A stretch of DNA of 64,000 bases from Karstenula rhodostoma CBS 690.94 (Eukaryota > Ascomycota > Dothideomycetes > Pleosporales > Didymosphaeriaceae), in NCBI GenBank assembly GCA_010093485.1, contig MU001509.1, positions 897,373 through 961,372 on the forward strand, read 5' to 3'. The notes beneath the pieces were generated by a model. The model made no database searches. It saw only the letters and a list, made by a program, of their open reading frames with translations, and was not told the origin of the DNA. Positions 44,065-54,426 of the stretch are shown piece after piece. A program made the translations under genes and the position numbers. Numbering within the stretch: position 1 is the first letter of the stretch; each line of letters opens with the position of its first letter.

Positions 44065-44966
44065 GCGAGCCACCAAGTGTATGATCAGCGGGAGAGGGGT
44101 GGGGCTCGGTGGATTAAATAGCTACACAGTAGAGCTGTTGGGCGATTGTTCGCGCGACCACCAGGCACAAAGCCATTTGAACATGTTCCCGTACTTCGCA
44201 ATGCACCCAGACCACCACGTGTTGGACTAATTCCGATTGCAGGCCGACTGATGACGTTGGAGACCGTCGACGATGCGGCGTGACAGATTTTAACAAAGGT
44301 CCCTGCGTCTGGTCAGAGCTTCCCCCGAAACGCGGAACTAGGGGAAATTGATAAGTTGTTGAGCGGTGCAACACAACTTTGTTTTTGGCTTGGTATCCCA
44401 CAAACTTCTTCTTTTTTGCTCCCCACCCCCACTATCCCGGCACGCCTTACACGATCACATCTCGTTACGTGCGCGCAAGCGAAAAGACGGGGCGCGGGGG
44501 CGAGTGGCTAACCAGTTCCCCAATATATTCTCCGTCGACAAGTGCAAGGGTCCTCAGCATGTCGCCGTCATCGGCTTGCTGGCACTGGTACCAGCCCGTT
44601 GCCGCCGCGAGGCAAATAATCACCACGAATGGATCGAGACGGGCACAGAAGTCGCTCGGCGTGGGCGCCAGAGGTAACCCATTTCACGTTTCCCCCCACC
44701 GCCACTCTAAGCCCACGGCGCGCTTGTCCGGAGCAACCCTCCCACAGACGTGGGAGGGAGGGTTCCCTCTAGTGGGGCCCCGCGTGCAGTGGAAAACCAC
44801 GCTGCTACACATCTTGTTTCGCCTCCGCCAAAAGCAAACACTCCTTCTCTAGGTACATTTGGCTGTGCTTTGTGCCTGTTCTTCTCTTCTGCTTGCAGCT
44901 TTGGACCATTCGCTCACGTCGTTACTGAAAACAGCCTCGTACAGAGTTGCCCCTCCGCATCGCACC
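44065..44966. other. Intergenic, no gene seen
   Basis: About 900 bases between RPN7 and the aminotransferase. It should contain the aminotransferase promoter and 5' UTR; the frame upstream of its ATG is open from a non-ATG codon at 44859. Confidence 0.4.
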
Positions 44967-46536
44967 ATGTCGTCCAAACCCTGCCGCGCGCTGACCCTGG
45001 AGAGCATGAATCCTTATGTCAAAGAGGCACAGTATGCGGTCCGTGGCGAGCTAGCCGTCCGCTCAGAGGAATACCGTGCGAAACTGGCAAATGGTGAGGG
45101 CAAAGACTTGCCCTTCGATACAGTCATCGCAGCGAACATTGGCAACCCGCAACAGCTGGACCAGAAGCCCATTACTTTCTTCCGCCAGGTTGCCAGTCTT
45201 TTGGAGAACCCATTGTTGTTGGAACACGAAGAGACCTTCGTGAAGAGTCTTGGGTACAAGTCAGACGTTTTTGAAAGGGCGCGGTGGCTATTGGAGGAGA
45301 TTAACAGCGTGGGAGCATACAGCCAGAGCCAGGGTGCTCCCGCAATTAGGGAGAGCGTCGCGAAATACATTGAGCGTACGTACAGCTTACTGGAGCGGAA
45401 TATAGCTTGCTGATCTGCGTAGGACGAGATGGTTACCCTGCAAGCTTCCAGGACATCTACCTCAGCAATGGCGCCTCGTCCGGCGTGAACACCCTCATGA
45501 ACGTCATTTGCGCATCGCCCAATACCGGTGTCATGGTTCCTATTCCCCAATACCCGCTCTACACTGCTACGCTCTCCGTCCTCAACGCAAAATGCGTCCC
45601 ATACTACCTCGAGGAACGCCACGCATGGGGTACCAGCCTCGAGGCCATCCGCACCTCGTACGATAAGGCCGTCGCAGAAGGCACCGACGTCAAGGCCATC
45701 GCCATCATCAACCCCGGCAACCCGACCGGTGCATCTCTCCCCGCAGAAGACATCCAGTCCGTCCTCGAGTTTGCGGCCGAGAAGCAGCTCGTTGTGATCG
45801 CCGACGAAGTCTATCAAACCAACGTCTTCATCGGCGAGTTCATCTCTTTCAAGAAAGCCCTGCGCGACCTGCAGAAGGAGCAACCCGGTAAGTTCGACCA
45901 TGTTGAACTCGCGTCGCTGCACAGCATCTCCAAGGGCATGGTGGGTGAGTGCGGCCACCGCGGCGGCTACTTGGAGCTTGTTGGCTTCGACCCGGAGGTC
46001 GCCCAACAAATCTACAAGTACATTAGCATTCAGCTCTGCCCGCCGGTCATTGGGCAGTGCATCGTTGAGGTGATGGTTAACCCGCCCAAGGAGGGCGAGC
46101 CCAGCTACGAGCTGTACAAGAAGGAGTACGATGGTATCTTCAACGGCCTCAAGGAGAGGGCGCACGCGTTGTACGACGCGTTCGAGCACATGGAGGGTGT
46201 AGAGTGCGACAAGCCGCATGTTCGTTTCCCCGTCCTTCCACTCCCTCCTCTTCGTTCCCACGTTTGCTGACCCAGCCCTAGGGCTCCATGTACCTCTTCC
46301 CGACCATCAAGCTGCCACAAAAGGCCATCGAGCAGGCCAAGAAGGAGAATCGCTCGCCAGACGAGTTCTACTGCTTCCGCATGCTCGATGCGACGGGCGT
46401 CTGCGTTGTCGCTGGCAGCGGCTTCGGGCAGAAGGAGGGCACGCTGCACTTCCGGACGACGTTTTTGGCGCCGGGGACGGAGTGGACGGGCAGGATTGTT
46501 CAGTTCCACAAGGACTTTATGGCGGAGTTCAAATGA
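44967..46536 (+). CDS. Alanine aminotransferase, three exons
   Basis: The exons are 44967-45375, 45423-46219 and 46282-46536, giving 486 residues, with introns of 47 nt (GTACGT...GCGTAG) and 62 nt (GTTCGT...CCCTAG). The PLP-enzyme fold I motifs include IGNPQQLDQKPITFFRQV, GAYSQSQGAPAIRESV, NGASSGVNTLM, INPGNPTGASL, VIADEVYQTNVF and the PLP-binding Lys in SISKGMVGECGHRGGY. The C-terminal FGQKEGTLHFRTTFLAP is also diagnostic. It interconverts alanine plus 2-oxoglutarate and pyruvate plus glutamate. The ATG at 44967 (MSSKPCRALT) gives no clear mitochondrial presequence, so a cytosolic form is most likely. Confidence 0.95.
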
Positions 46537-47744
46537 GTGCGTGGAGAATGAATGGATCATCTAGGGCTGAATTTATATAACAACTTCATGGGCGTGCTGG
46601 GTGGATTGAGGCCCCTTGGATAACTCTCAACTTATGGAATGACCTTTGGAATGCAGTAGGCTTGCTCACGTCGTCCGTGGGGTGGAACGGCATCAGTGAC
46701 CCTGAACACCTTCGAGGTCAGTGTGCCCTTCTTTGCGCGGCCATTGTCCGACTTTGCACAGGTCGGCCACTGATGATGCTGGCTTGTTACGTACGATACG
46801 ATACGAGCGGTTTTGCCAAGGGTGCATCTGTTATATATAGCTAGAGCCTTCGTATAGGGTTGGATCTTAGGTCGGAAAGGTGTGCATGCGTACACTATAC
46901 TTCGTTCATTGGCGGCACTAGCCGGGCGCACCTTCGTGTCCAACTGAGGGTCGGTGAGCTGGCGGCGATCTATAGTAATCATCTTGGCCTCGTATGCATA
47001 TCTTGAGATGCCATCTGTTTCCCGTTCCCCGTCTTGCCTGCTAGCCTATTTGCTTACTCGCAGTGAGCGCCGATGCCATGACGCGGTCGAAATCCTCAGC
47101 TGCCGATGCTCCAACCCGGCGGTCTCGCCGCGAACAAGAATAACGCCGGCTACTGGGTTGCGGTGTTGCTCTCCCGCTCGCGACCAGGGTGTTGGGTCTG
47201 CTAAAGGGAGAAGTTCCCCGCCTCGACCGTCGTGCGAGAGATGGCGCGCACACGCCCATCTCTGGAATTTCACCCTCAATCGCAACCATCCACGTAGCCG
47301 CACTCATTGTCTGCTGTCGCATTGAAACCCACGTGGCCAATTCCTACGCACCAATCGCAACTTGAGAGCGGATACTCCGTTGCGGCACGTTGAAGAACAG
47401 GCCGCTGTCGGCTGAAGCGGTTGGGTTGTGGGGCGTCTAGGACAGAGACAGAGACACACACTCCACGACACCGGTTGCCCCTCGAAACTATCACGCGAAC
47501 CATCTCCTGTCCTCCGGCCATCTGGGCCTCCATCAGCGGCCTTACTCCTCCCCCCGGGCCCGAAGTGTCGTGGGGCACTGTACCCAAGGACTGGAAACGT
47601 TAAAGAGCAGGCCGCGAATCGTCGACGACGACTTGGGCGCTAGTGTGCATTCCTGGGGCATTGCGCAGGGAAAGGATCGCGGGCCTGTTCTTTAAATCGC
47701 CGCGGAGCCCGTCGCGATCGTGCGGTTACCTTGTGGAGGAAGAC
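46537..47744. other. Intergenic, no convincing gene
   Basis: About 1.2 kb without a supportable frame. It should contain the promoter of the LaeA-like gene. A TATATATAG string at 46831-46841 may act as a TATA box, but it lies about 0.9 kb from the ATG. Confidence 0.4.
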
Positions 47745-49205
47745 ATGGCCTCGAATCCGCATGCAGAGGCGCCGAGTCGTGCCACGGAGGTGCAGCAGAG
47801 CCAGCCTTCCGCGGGGCCTAGCGCCAGCCAGCCCGCAACACGGCAGACTCCACACGTGGTGATAGCCGGTACTGGGGATGCGCCGCCACCGGTGATAGAC
47901 ACCAGTGCGAGCGAAAATGAGGGGCAAGCCCAGCCAGTGGTGGATACCAGCGTCAGCGAAGGAGGACCCGATGACGGAGACAACCTGGATGTGGTAACGA
48001 AAGAGCTCGTCTGCGGAGAGAAAGAGTGCTTGCGCTAATGCGTTCAATAGGCGAGCTGGGGGTCGCGGAGTGAGGCAGGAGACTCGGCGTACGACGAGCT
48101 GTGAGTATCCACGCGCCTTTCCGATCGTACAGATCTCGGCCACTGTGCGCCCGCGGCTGACAGCGTGCCAGACAATCCCAAACCGCATCAGTAACCTCGA
48201 GCATCCTTGCCGGCCACTGGGAAAACGGCCGAAGATACCATGCCTACCAAAGCGGACAATACCTGTTCCCAGACGACGAACTGGAACAGGAACGTCTCGA
48301 CGTCAAGTACGCAGCCCTACACCTGACCTACGGCGGCAGGATCTGCTTCGCGCCGCTCCAAGACCCGCAGAACGCTCTCGATGTCGGAACAGGCACCGGC
48401 ATCTGGGCCATCGACTTCGCAGAAGAATACCCAGGCTGCACCGTCACCGCCGTCGACCTGAGCCCCATCCAGCCCACCTGGGTTCCCCCAAACGTCAAGT
48501 TCGAAATCGACGACGCAGAGCAGGACTGGACCTGGCCCGAGGACCACTTCGACTACGTCCACCTGCGCACCATGGCCGCCGCGGTGCGCGACTGGCCCCG
48601 CCTGTTCAGACAGGCCTTCCGGTACGCGACCATCCATCCGTCCATCCCTGCCACGCATCACTGACAAGCAGGCAAAGACACACCAAACCCGGCGGCTACA
48701 TCGAGCTCCAAGAACAGGATTACATGGGCTTCACGCAGTCGACCTCGCGTAACCCCGGCACCGCCTTCCTAACGTGGTGCATCCAGCAAGGAAAAGCCGC
48801 GGGCCGCGTCGGCGTAAACCTGCGCAGCATCCCCGCCGAAAAAGCGGATCTCCTGCGCGCTGCGGGCTTCGTCGACGTCCAGATCCACGAGTTCCGCTGT
48901 CCGATTGGTCCCTGGGCCGCGGACAAGAAGATGCGCGATGCGGGGCTGCTGCAGTTGAGCGCCGTGCTGGATGGCCTGGAAGGCTTGAGTTTGAAGCTGT
49001 TGAAGTTTTATGATGATGGTTGGACAAAGGATGAGTTGGATGTGCTGTTGGCCAAGGTCAGGACCGAGCTGAGGAGTAGGGAGTGTCATGCGTATTGGCC
49101 TGTGTAAGTCAACTCGCTCCCTGATTCTGACCGCGAGGAAAGGGTTGGACGTTGGACTGGCTAACGAGGGATAGGGTTGTGCTGTACGCGCGAAAACCGG
49201 AGTGA
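47745..49205 (+). CDS. LaeA-like SAM-dependent methyltransferase, five exons
   Basis: The exons are 47745-47993, 48051-48100, 48172-48621, 48672-49103 and 49175-49205, giving 403 residues. The 50-nt second exon encodes ASWGSRSEAGDSAYDEL, and splicing of intron 2 (GTGAGT...GTGCCAG) yields the family's marks SVTSSILAGHWENGRRYHAY. SAM motif I is LDVGTGTGIWAIDFAEEYP followed by VTAVDLSPIQP, and later blocks are FDYVHLRTM and KPGGYIELQE. Proteins of this type include LaeA, a global regulator of secondary metabolism, but most paralogues are uncharacterised and this one should not be taken as LaeA itself. The N-terminal 85 residues are disordered and Ser/Pro-rich. Confidence 0.85.
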
Positions 49206-49484
49206 AGGTGGGCACGAGGTACACGTTTTTCGTCTCATTCTGCTGCCTTTTCTTTTCACCATGTCACCCTTTTCCCCAAGCGCTTCTGCTGCATAGCGTG
49301 CTAGCATGCCTCACTTGCGATATCCAATTTATGTTTGCCACTATGGTGGTTTGATCTTAGCGGGGTGCTGGAAGAGCTGGGCATCCGCCTACCATAAGTA
49401 CATACAAAAGTCATCACGGATCGATTTATGTAGATATGTGTTTTATGTTCTTCTTCGTGGCCGCTCTGGTGCCTCCTGAACTCC

Positions 49485-50285
49485 TCAATGCCCCAACACC
49501 TCATCCATGACCCCCCACATCTCCCTCTGCCTCTGCGTCCTCCTCTCCTCGTCCCCAACCTCAGTCCCCACCCCATCCACCTCCACCCTGCCCTCCCCAC
49601 CGCCCCTCTCAAACCCGGCAAGCACCTCCCTCACCCGCTCCCCCATCCTCCTCACGCCCTCCACCTCCCCCTTCTTCCGCTCAACCTGCCTCTCCATCTC
49701 CCGAATCAGCGTCTCCCTCGCCTGATGCGGCCGATACTCATTCACCAACGCATGCATATTCAGCGCAAGCGTCAGCACATCCTTGAGCTTCTCGTCCTTT
49801 GCTGCGCTGGTCGGGTCCTGCGCCATGACACCCAGCAGCTCGACGTACGACAAGACTATCGACCTTAGAAACCGGAAGAGATACGCCTGACGGTCGAGGC
49901 TCGACCACGACGTCGTCGACGGGTACAGCTGCTCGTACGACCAGTCGAGCACGACCTCGCCGGTGACGGGGTGCGTCTGGAGGCGGGTGCGGATGGCCTG
50001 CATGGCCTCAGGGTAGTCATCGAGGGCGTTGACGGTGGTTTTCTTGCCGAAGACGGAGTACTCTGCGCTCGGGGAGGGCGGTGCGGGGGGCACGAGGTAG
50101 CGCAGTTCGGTGGGGAGCTGGAGGAGCTGCGCGGTCGTGAGGGGCGTGTCGGGGGCCGTGTCTTGCGCGGATTGGAACTGCGCGAGGGCGGCGAGGTTCT
50201 TGGGCGTGAAGTGCTTGTAGAAGGGCGGCGGGTTGGGGAAGTACGACGTCAGGACGTCTTCGTCTTCGGGGGCCGGCTGCGCCAT
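49485..50285 (-). CDS. MED7: Mediator complex subunit 7
   Basis: Single exon of 266 residues. The N-terminal motif VLTSYFPNPPPFYKHFTPKNL is the MED7 signature, followed by LRYLVPPAPPS and FGKKTTVNALDD. A central helix (ELLGVMAQDPT and LALNMHALVNEYRPHQARETLI) and a long C-terminal coiled coil match the hinge that pairs with MED21. It works in the middle module of Mediator, linking activators and RNA polymerase II. The C-terminus is extended by a Gly/Val/Glu-rich segment. A similar antisense frame on the plus strand is a shadow. Confidence 0.93.
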   Translation of the reverse strand: MAQPAPEDEDVLTSYFPNPPPFYKHFTPKNLAALAQFQSAQDTAPDTPLTTAQLLQLPTELRYLVPPAPPSPSAEYSVFGKKTTVNALDDYPEAMQAIRTRLQTHPVTGEVVLDWSYEQLYPSTTSWSSLDRQAYLFRFLRSIVLSYVELLGVMAQDPTSAAKDEKLKDVLTLALNMHALVNEYRPHQARETLIREMERQVERKKGEVEGVRRMGERVREVLAGFERGGGEGRVEVDGVGTEVGDEERRTQRQREMWGVMDEVLGH

Positions 50286-50903
50286 GGTGGGCGATGCGAC
50301 GGGCGGGCGGCGGTGTGGGAGGGTTGTCGACGGTGGAGTGAGTTGTATTTTGTCGGCGCGTCGTGAACGCTAACGGGGAGCTTGAACAAGGGTCCTCGGC
50401 TTGGCTGTGTACCCCACCACGCTACCGGATATGGTGGGAAATAGCGCGGCACCTCTTCATCTTGCAACCCACCACTTTACAACAATCCGTGCATGAGAAA
50501 TACCATCCCTTTGTGCTGCTCCATAGACTCGGAACGTCCTACTCAATTTGGAGTTCGACGATGGCTTGAAACCCATAATCCCCAACAACTTCTCCCACAT
50601 GCAGTACCTGGTATTCATTACGAATTACATCGCCGATAACGGGCGTTGATTATGAACCATAGGTAATGTGATGACCAGTGGGCTACGCAGTCTGAATCTT
50701 CACAGCTCTTTCGACTAATCTGCACTCACGCATGAACTTGAGGGACATACTCTGGGAATAGGCCCATGGATCATTACTTACAATCTGTCACCAAATACAT
50801 CCCAGTCGACAAAGAAGCCAAGGAGCCGAGGATGTAGATTGGGCTTCCACGACTACGTTGGTGCAATCTCCCCGGCAACGAAGCTGCTAACGAGATATTC
50901 GCA
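50286..50903. other. Intergenic, no gene seen
   Basis: About 620 bases. The frame preceding the next gene is open for about 16 codons upstream of 50904 (PGNEAANEIFA), so that gene may start slightly earlier. Confidence 0.35.
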
Positions 50904-52083
50904 ATGCTTTTTGCCGGCGACCCGCAATTTGCAAACTCCGCGTTCACCCTTTTCAAACTCGTCGGCAGGGAAACCTTTGAGCGGAAATGCGCTGATCTGC
51001 CGAGCTTGTTATCAGTCCATCTTCGGGAGGAGTCTCCTTCGGAAGCCGAACTGTTTCAAGAGCTGAAAGCATTGGCTCAACATGTCACAGAGTTCGTGAC
51101 TGCTTTCGAGAAGGCACTTGAGAAGGTTCGTCTACAAGATGGCACGCGAAAGATTCGTTATAGCGGTGGTGCTAGTGGAGACCACACTGTAGTCGATGTT
51201 ACTGAAGATGATGGTCGACCGATTCCTTACGCGGCACGCTGAAGGGCATACCAAGCTACCTGCGTAAAACATTCATTCGAACACCAACGCAATCCCAAGA
51301 AGCAACAAAGTCTCAAGTTTCTGATGCCGGTGCAGTTGAGATGTCACCAACCTCCCAACGGAATGTAACCCCAAAGCATCTTCAGTTGTGCATTACTCGG
51401 CATCGTCGATACACGCAGACCAGATATACCTCGCACAGCCTGAACATGGACTCTGACAAAACTCTCCATGATTTGCTACGAAAACAGTATACTGAACTGG
51501 TTGGTCGCTGGAAACGACTACTCTCACTTAGGCAGATCAGTCAGATACGCTTCGTCAAGGTCAGCATCAAATATCCCAAACATTCCAGCTCTAACATACC
51601 TTAGTTCCGACTTCATACGAACAAGCTCGTCACTATCGAAACCCACTCCGAAATGGAAGCGCGGATCCGAGAGAGCCTCCCACAAGAGAACGACGAAGAT
51701 TATAAATACGCACCTCCCGAGCCTGTCTTCTTACCTCCCATCGGCCACAATGAAACGATGCATTATTCTACCAGCCATTCATAGGTCAGAAAGATGACTT
51801 GCACATCCGTCGCTTACCGGGGCACGAATCGGACCCGGTGCTCTTTCAGCCGTCCGAAGAAGAAAAGCATGTGTGGGGCATTGAGTTAGTCGAAAGCGAA
51901 GGCCGCAAGTGGTTGTACCTCTCGATACCAGTGTTCGTTGTCGTGCTCTCTAGTCTAGTTTTTGGCATCGTCTGGGCAGTAGTCATGCACGATATCCAAG
52001 GTGGGTTTACCGTAGCTAGATATATCGTTACGAGTGGGCTGGCGTTTCTGGGCTCGATTCAGGTCTTCTTAGAGGATTCGTAG
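50904..52083 (+). CDS. Possible membrane-anchored hypothetical protein, uncertain model
   Basis: A model of four exons (50904-51188, 51245-51559, 51605-51724, 51775-52083) encodes 342 residues; all three introns are GT-AG and phase 0. Intron 51560-51604 (GTCAGC...CTAACATACCTTAG) is well supported, but the other two have weak donors (GTAGTC, GTCTTC). If they are not real, the gene carries two frameshifts and is a pseudogene. The middle reads KTLHDLLRKQYTELVGRW and FVKFRLHTNKLV, and the C-terminus has LSIPVFVVVLSSLVFGIVWA (hydrophobic) followed by a second hydrophobic patch after DIQGGFTVARY. This resembles the C-terminal anchor of a family common in Dothideomycetes, often in accessory regions. 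Function unknown. Confidence 0.45.
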
Positions 52084-52460
52084 ATGGGAAGATTTGTTAA
52101 CATCTCAACATCCGCCTCTCCGACCTTAAACAGCTTGTAAGTCCAGCTTACACTGGCTCCTCATTGGTACATTTGGGCTAAGTGATGGGAGCGACGTCTA
52201 TCGCACCCGTCGACTACTTACCACAGTTTACGTCTGGTTACTCTACATGTGACTTTTTCCTTCGATTCCTTGCTGCATAGGTCTTCAGTCCTTGATATGC
52301 TACAGATTGTCAGGAGGTTATATAACCCGCTCCCGGCATCAAGAAGACATTACGCGACCAATTACAAGTCACTATGCATTACAAGATGCTGTAAATTGCA
52401 CGTCATTTCCTCAGCTAAGTTCTGTGATCTAGCAGTCCGGTTTGTGATGCAGTCGAGCTG

Positions 52461-52483
52461 AGTCTTACGGAGCCCGTAAGACT
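52461..52483. repeat. Perfect 10-bp inverted repeat
   Basis: AGTCTTACGG at 52461-52470 and its reverse complement CCGTAAGACT at 52474-52483 with a 3-base loop. It could be a binding site for a dimeric regulator or a transposon remnant. Confidence 0.8.
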
Positions 52484-52776
52484 TGGCATACTACCCCGTC
52501 CCAACCTAAATAGGAAATAACGTCTAGCGCATCCTCGCGCCCACGTCTATTCGTGATTACAAACACCAACGGCCGCCCTGGCGCTCCTGAACTCGGGGAT
52601 GTCTCGCTCCTAAGCTGTAGAGCGAGAACTGCCTTCCCAAAAGAGCGTATGATTTTCTAATCATTACACAGTTTATCACTAGTTGCATTGCCGACGAAGT
52701 GCATTTGTAAGGTAGTGGGGTCGGGAAGACATCGGATTGGATACGTCATCTGGACTTTTACAACTATGTGATCCAT

Positions 52777-52784
52777 TATAAAAG
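52777..52784 (+). promoter_or_regulatory. TATA box of the dehydrogenase gene
   Basis: TATAAAAG lies 22 bases before the first in-frame ATG (52806) and 106 before the second (52890). A TATA box that close to 52806 would put transcription start downstream of that ATG, favouring the start at 52890. Confidence 0.55.
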
Positions 52785-52805
52785 CCGACAGCTATATCCG
52801 CCGAT

Positions 52806-53924
52806 ATGAAACTTCAAGCAATCCGCCCTTCCATTGTTTTCCGTTCGACCCATCACGCAACTAGACCAACCTTCGTGCGCTACCACACAATGACCACCCG
52901 CAACGCCGTCGTGCACACATCCGAGGAAGGCGTCGCCAAACTCAGCAGCGATGTCCCCTACCCCAAGCTCCGCGATGAGTATATCATCGTCAAAACCAAA
53001 GCCGTGGCTCTGAACCCGACAGACTGGAAGAGTTTGGGTGCAAGGAGATCACCCGGCGCGATTTCAGGATGCGATTATGCGGGTATCGTGGAGGAGGTCG
53101 GGAAGGCGGTTACCACGCCTTTCAAGAAAGGAGATAGGGTTGCTGGGCTCGTTTTTGGAGGGAACCCCTACAACCACGATGACGGTGCATTTGCGTCCTA
53201 TGTCACTGCAAAAGGCGACCTCCAAATCCGCATCGCCGACAACATCTCATTCGAGGACGCTTCCACCCTGGGTGTCGGCATCACTACCGTCGCCCAGGCT
53301 ATGTATCAAACTCTGGGCCTTCCCCTTCCCCCAGCTAAAGTCAGCGAACCGGCCTCGATCCTTATCTACGGCGCCTCCACCGCTACCGGCACCCTCGCAG
53401 TCCAGTACGCAAAGCTCTCCGGCCTCGAAGTCATCGCCACTTGCTCCCCGCACAACTTCGACCTCGTCAAAGGCCTAGGCGCTGACCAGGTGTTCGACTA
53501 CAAGGACCCGAACTGCGGGAAGAAAATCCGCGAGGCGACAAACGACAACTTGAAGCTGTCCTTCGATACCATCTCCGAGAAGGGCTCCTCGGAGGTTTGC
53601 TGCGCCGCGATCAGCTCCAAGGGCGGACTGAACACGAGTCTGCTGCCCGTGAAGGATTTCCCGAGGGCGGATGTACGCAACGGTCACACGATGGCGTACA
53701 CAGCGATGGGGGTGAAGTTTGCTGAGCAGTTTCCGCCTAACCAGAACGATTTCGACTTTGGGGTGAGGTTTTGGCGGTTGACCGAGGAATTGATCAACAG
53801 TGGGAAGATCAAGGCGCATCCGACGGAGGTGAGGGAGGGTGGGTTGGGAGCGATTCCGAAGGGATTAGAGGACTTGAAAGAGGGGAGGGTCAGCGGTGTG
53901 AAGTTGGTGTATCGGGTGGAGTAA
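52806..53924 (+). CDS. Zinc-type alcohol dehydrogenase/enoyl reductase-like protein
   Basis: Single exon; 372 residues from the ATG at 52806, or 344 from the second ATG at 52890 (MTTRNAVVHT), which I think more likely because of the TATA box. Motifs of the MDR superfamily: VALNPTDWKSL, GCDYAGIVEEVG, FKKGDRVAGLVFG, and the NADPH-binding segment ILIYGASTATGTLAVQYAK. The catalytic zinc cysteines are absent, as is usual in the enoyl-reductase group, so it is probably a quinone or trans-enoyl reductase-like enzyme related to fungal polyketide enoyl reductases. No polyketide synthase is in this window. The extra N-terminal 28 residues would be basic and could act as a mitochondrial presequence. Confidence 0.88.
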   Translation: MKLQAIRPSIVFRSTHHATRPTFVRYHTMTTRNAVVHTSEEGVAKLSSDVPYPKLRDEYIIVKTKAVALNPTDWKSLGARRSPGAISGCDYAGIVEEVGKAVTTPFKKGDRVAGLVFGGNPYNHDDGAFASYVTAKGDLQIRIADNISFEDASTLGVGITTVAQAMYQTLGLPLPPAKVSEPASILIYGASTATGTLAVQYAKLSGLEVIATCSPHNFDLVKGLGADQVFDYKDPNCGKKIREATNDNLKLSFDTISEKGSSEVCCAAISSKGGLNTSLLPVKDFPRADVRNGHTMAYTAMGVKFAEQFPPNQNDFDFGVRFWRLTEELINSGKIKAHPTEVREGGLGAIPKGLEDLKEGRVSGVKLVYRVE

Positions 53925-54426
53925 CTTCCGACGTGAGTATCCTTGTGGCGATGGGGTATCAGCATTCGATTGCGAATTTCTTCCTTGTGCCCGTTGGTAT
54001 GTTTTACGGAGCGCCGTTTGGAGTAGGGCGATGCATTTGGGCAAGTGTCGTTCCGATCACGCTGAGAAATATCACTGGTGGGGCGTTCTTTGGCGCGTGT
54101 GCTATGTGGATGGCGTATGGGAGACACGAAGCTCCAGTGCGAGATGCAGAATATCAACAACCAGCTAGCAAGGTTTAAGATCAACCCCGTCTGTGAAGTT
54201 TTGCACCGTTGTGAGAAGATAAGCCACACGACGTGTGACTGGAAGCAGCAACATGTGTGTATGCACAGTATCTGTGAAGCGCTCTATCTAACCGGTATGG
54301 CCTGTTCACGCTGGAACGCAGACATACTGTAAGTTGCGTGGTTCAACACCTTGCTTTCCAATTCCCGCTCTTCTTCTCCGACTTTCAAACATTCCTATCT
54401 CGATATCTACCATTCCAACGCAATCT
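53925..54426. other. Intergenic, no gene seen
   Basis: About 500 bases between convergent genes. A frame through 53771-54178 overlaps the dehydrogenase 3' end and has no support. Confidence 0.4.

Larger units (their letters stand above)
52084..52889. other. Intergenic, promoter of the dehydrogenase
   Basis: About 800 bases without a coding frame I support. It includes a 10-bp inverted repeat at 52461-52483 and a TATA box at 52777-52784. Confidence 0.4.

Noticed and set aside
45014..46261. 415-codon open frame on the minus strand
   Set aside because: Antisense to alanine aminotransferase; the long frame comes from codon bias of the real gene. It has no recognisable motif.
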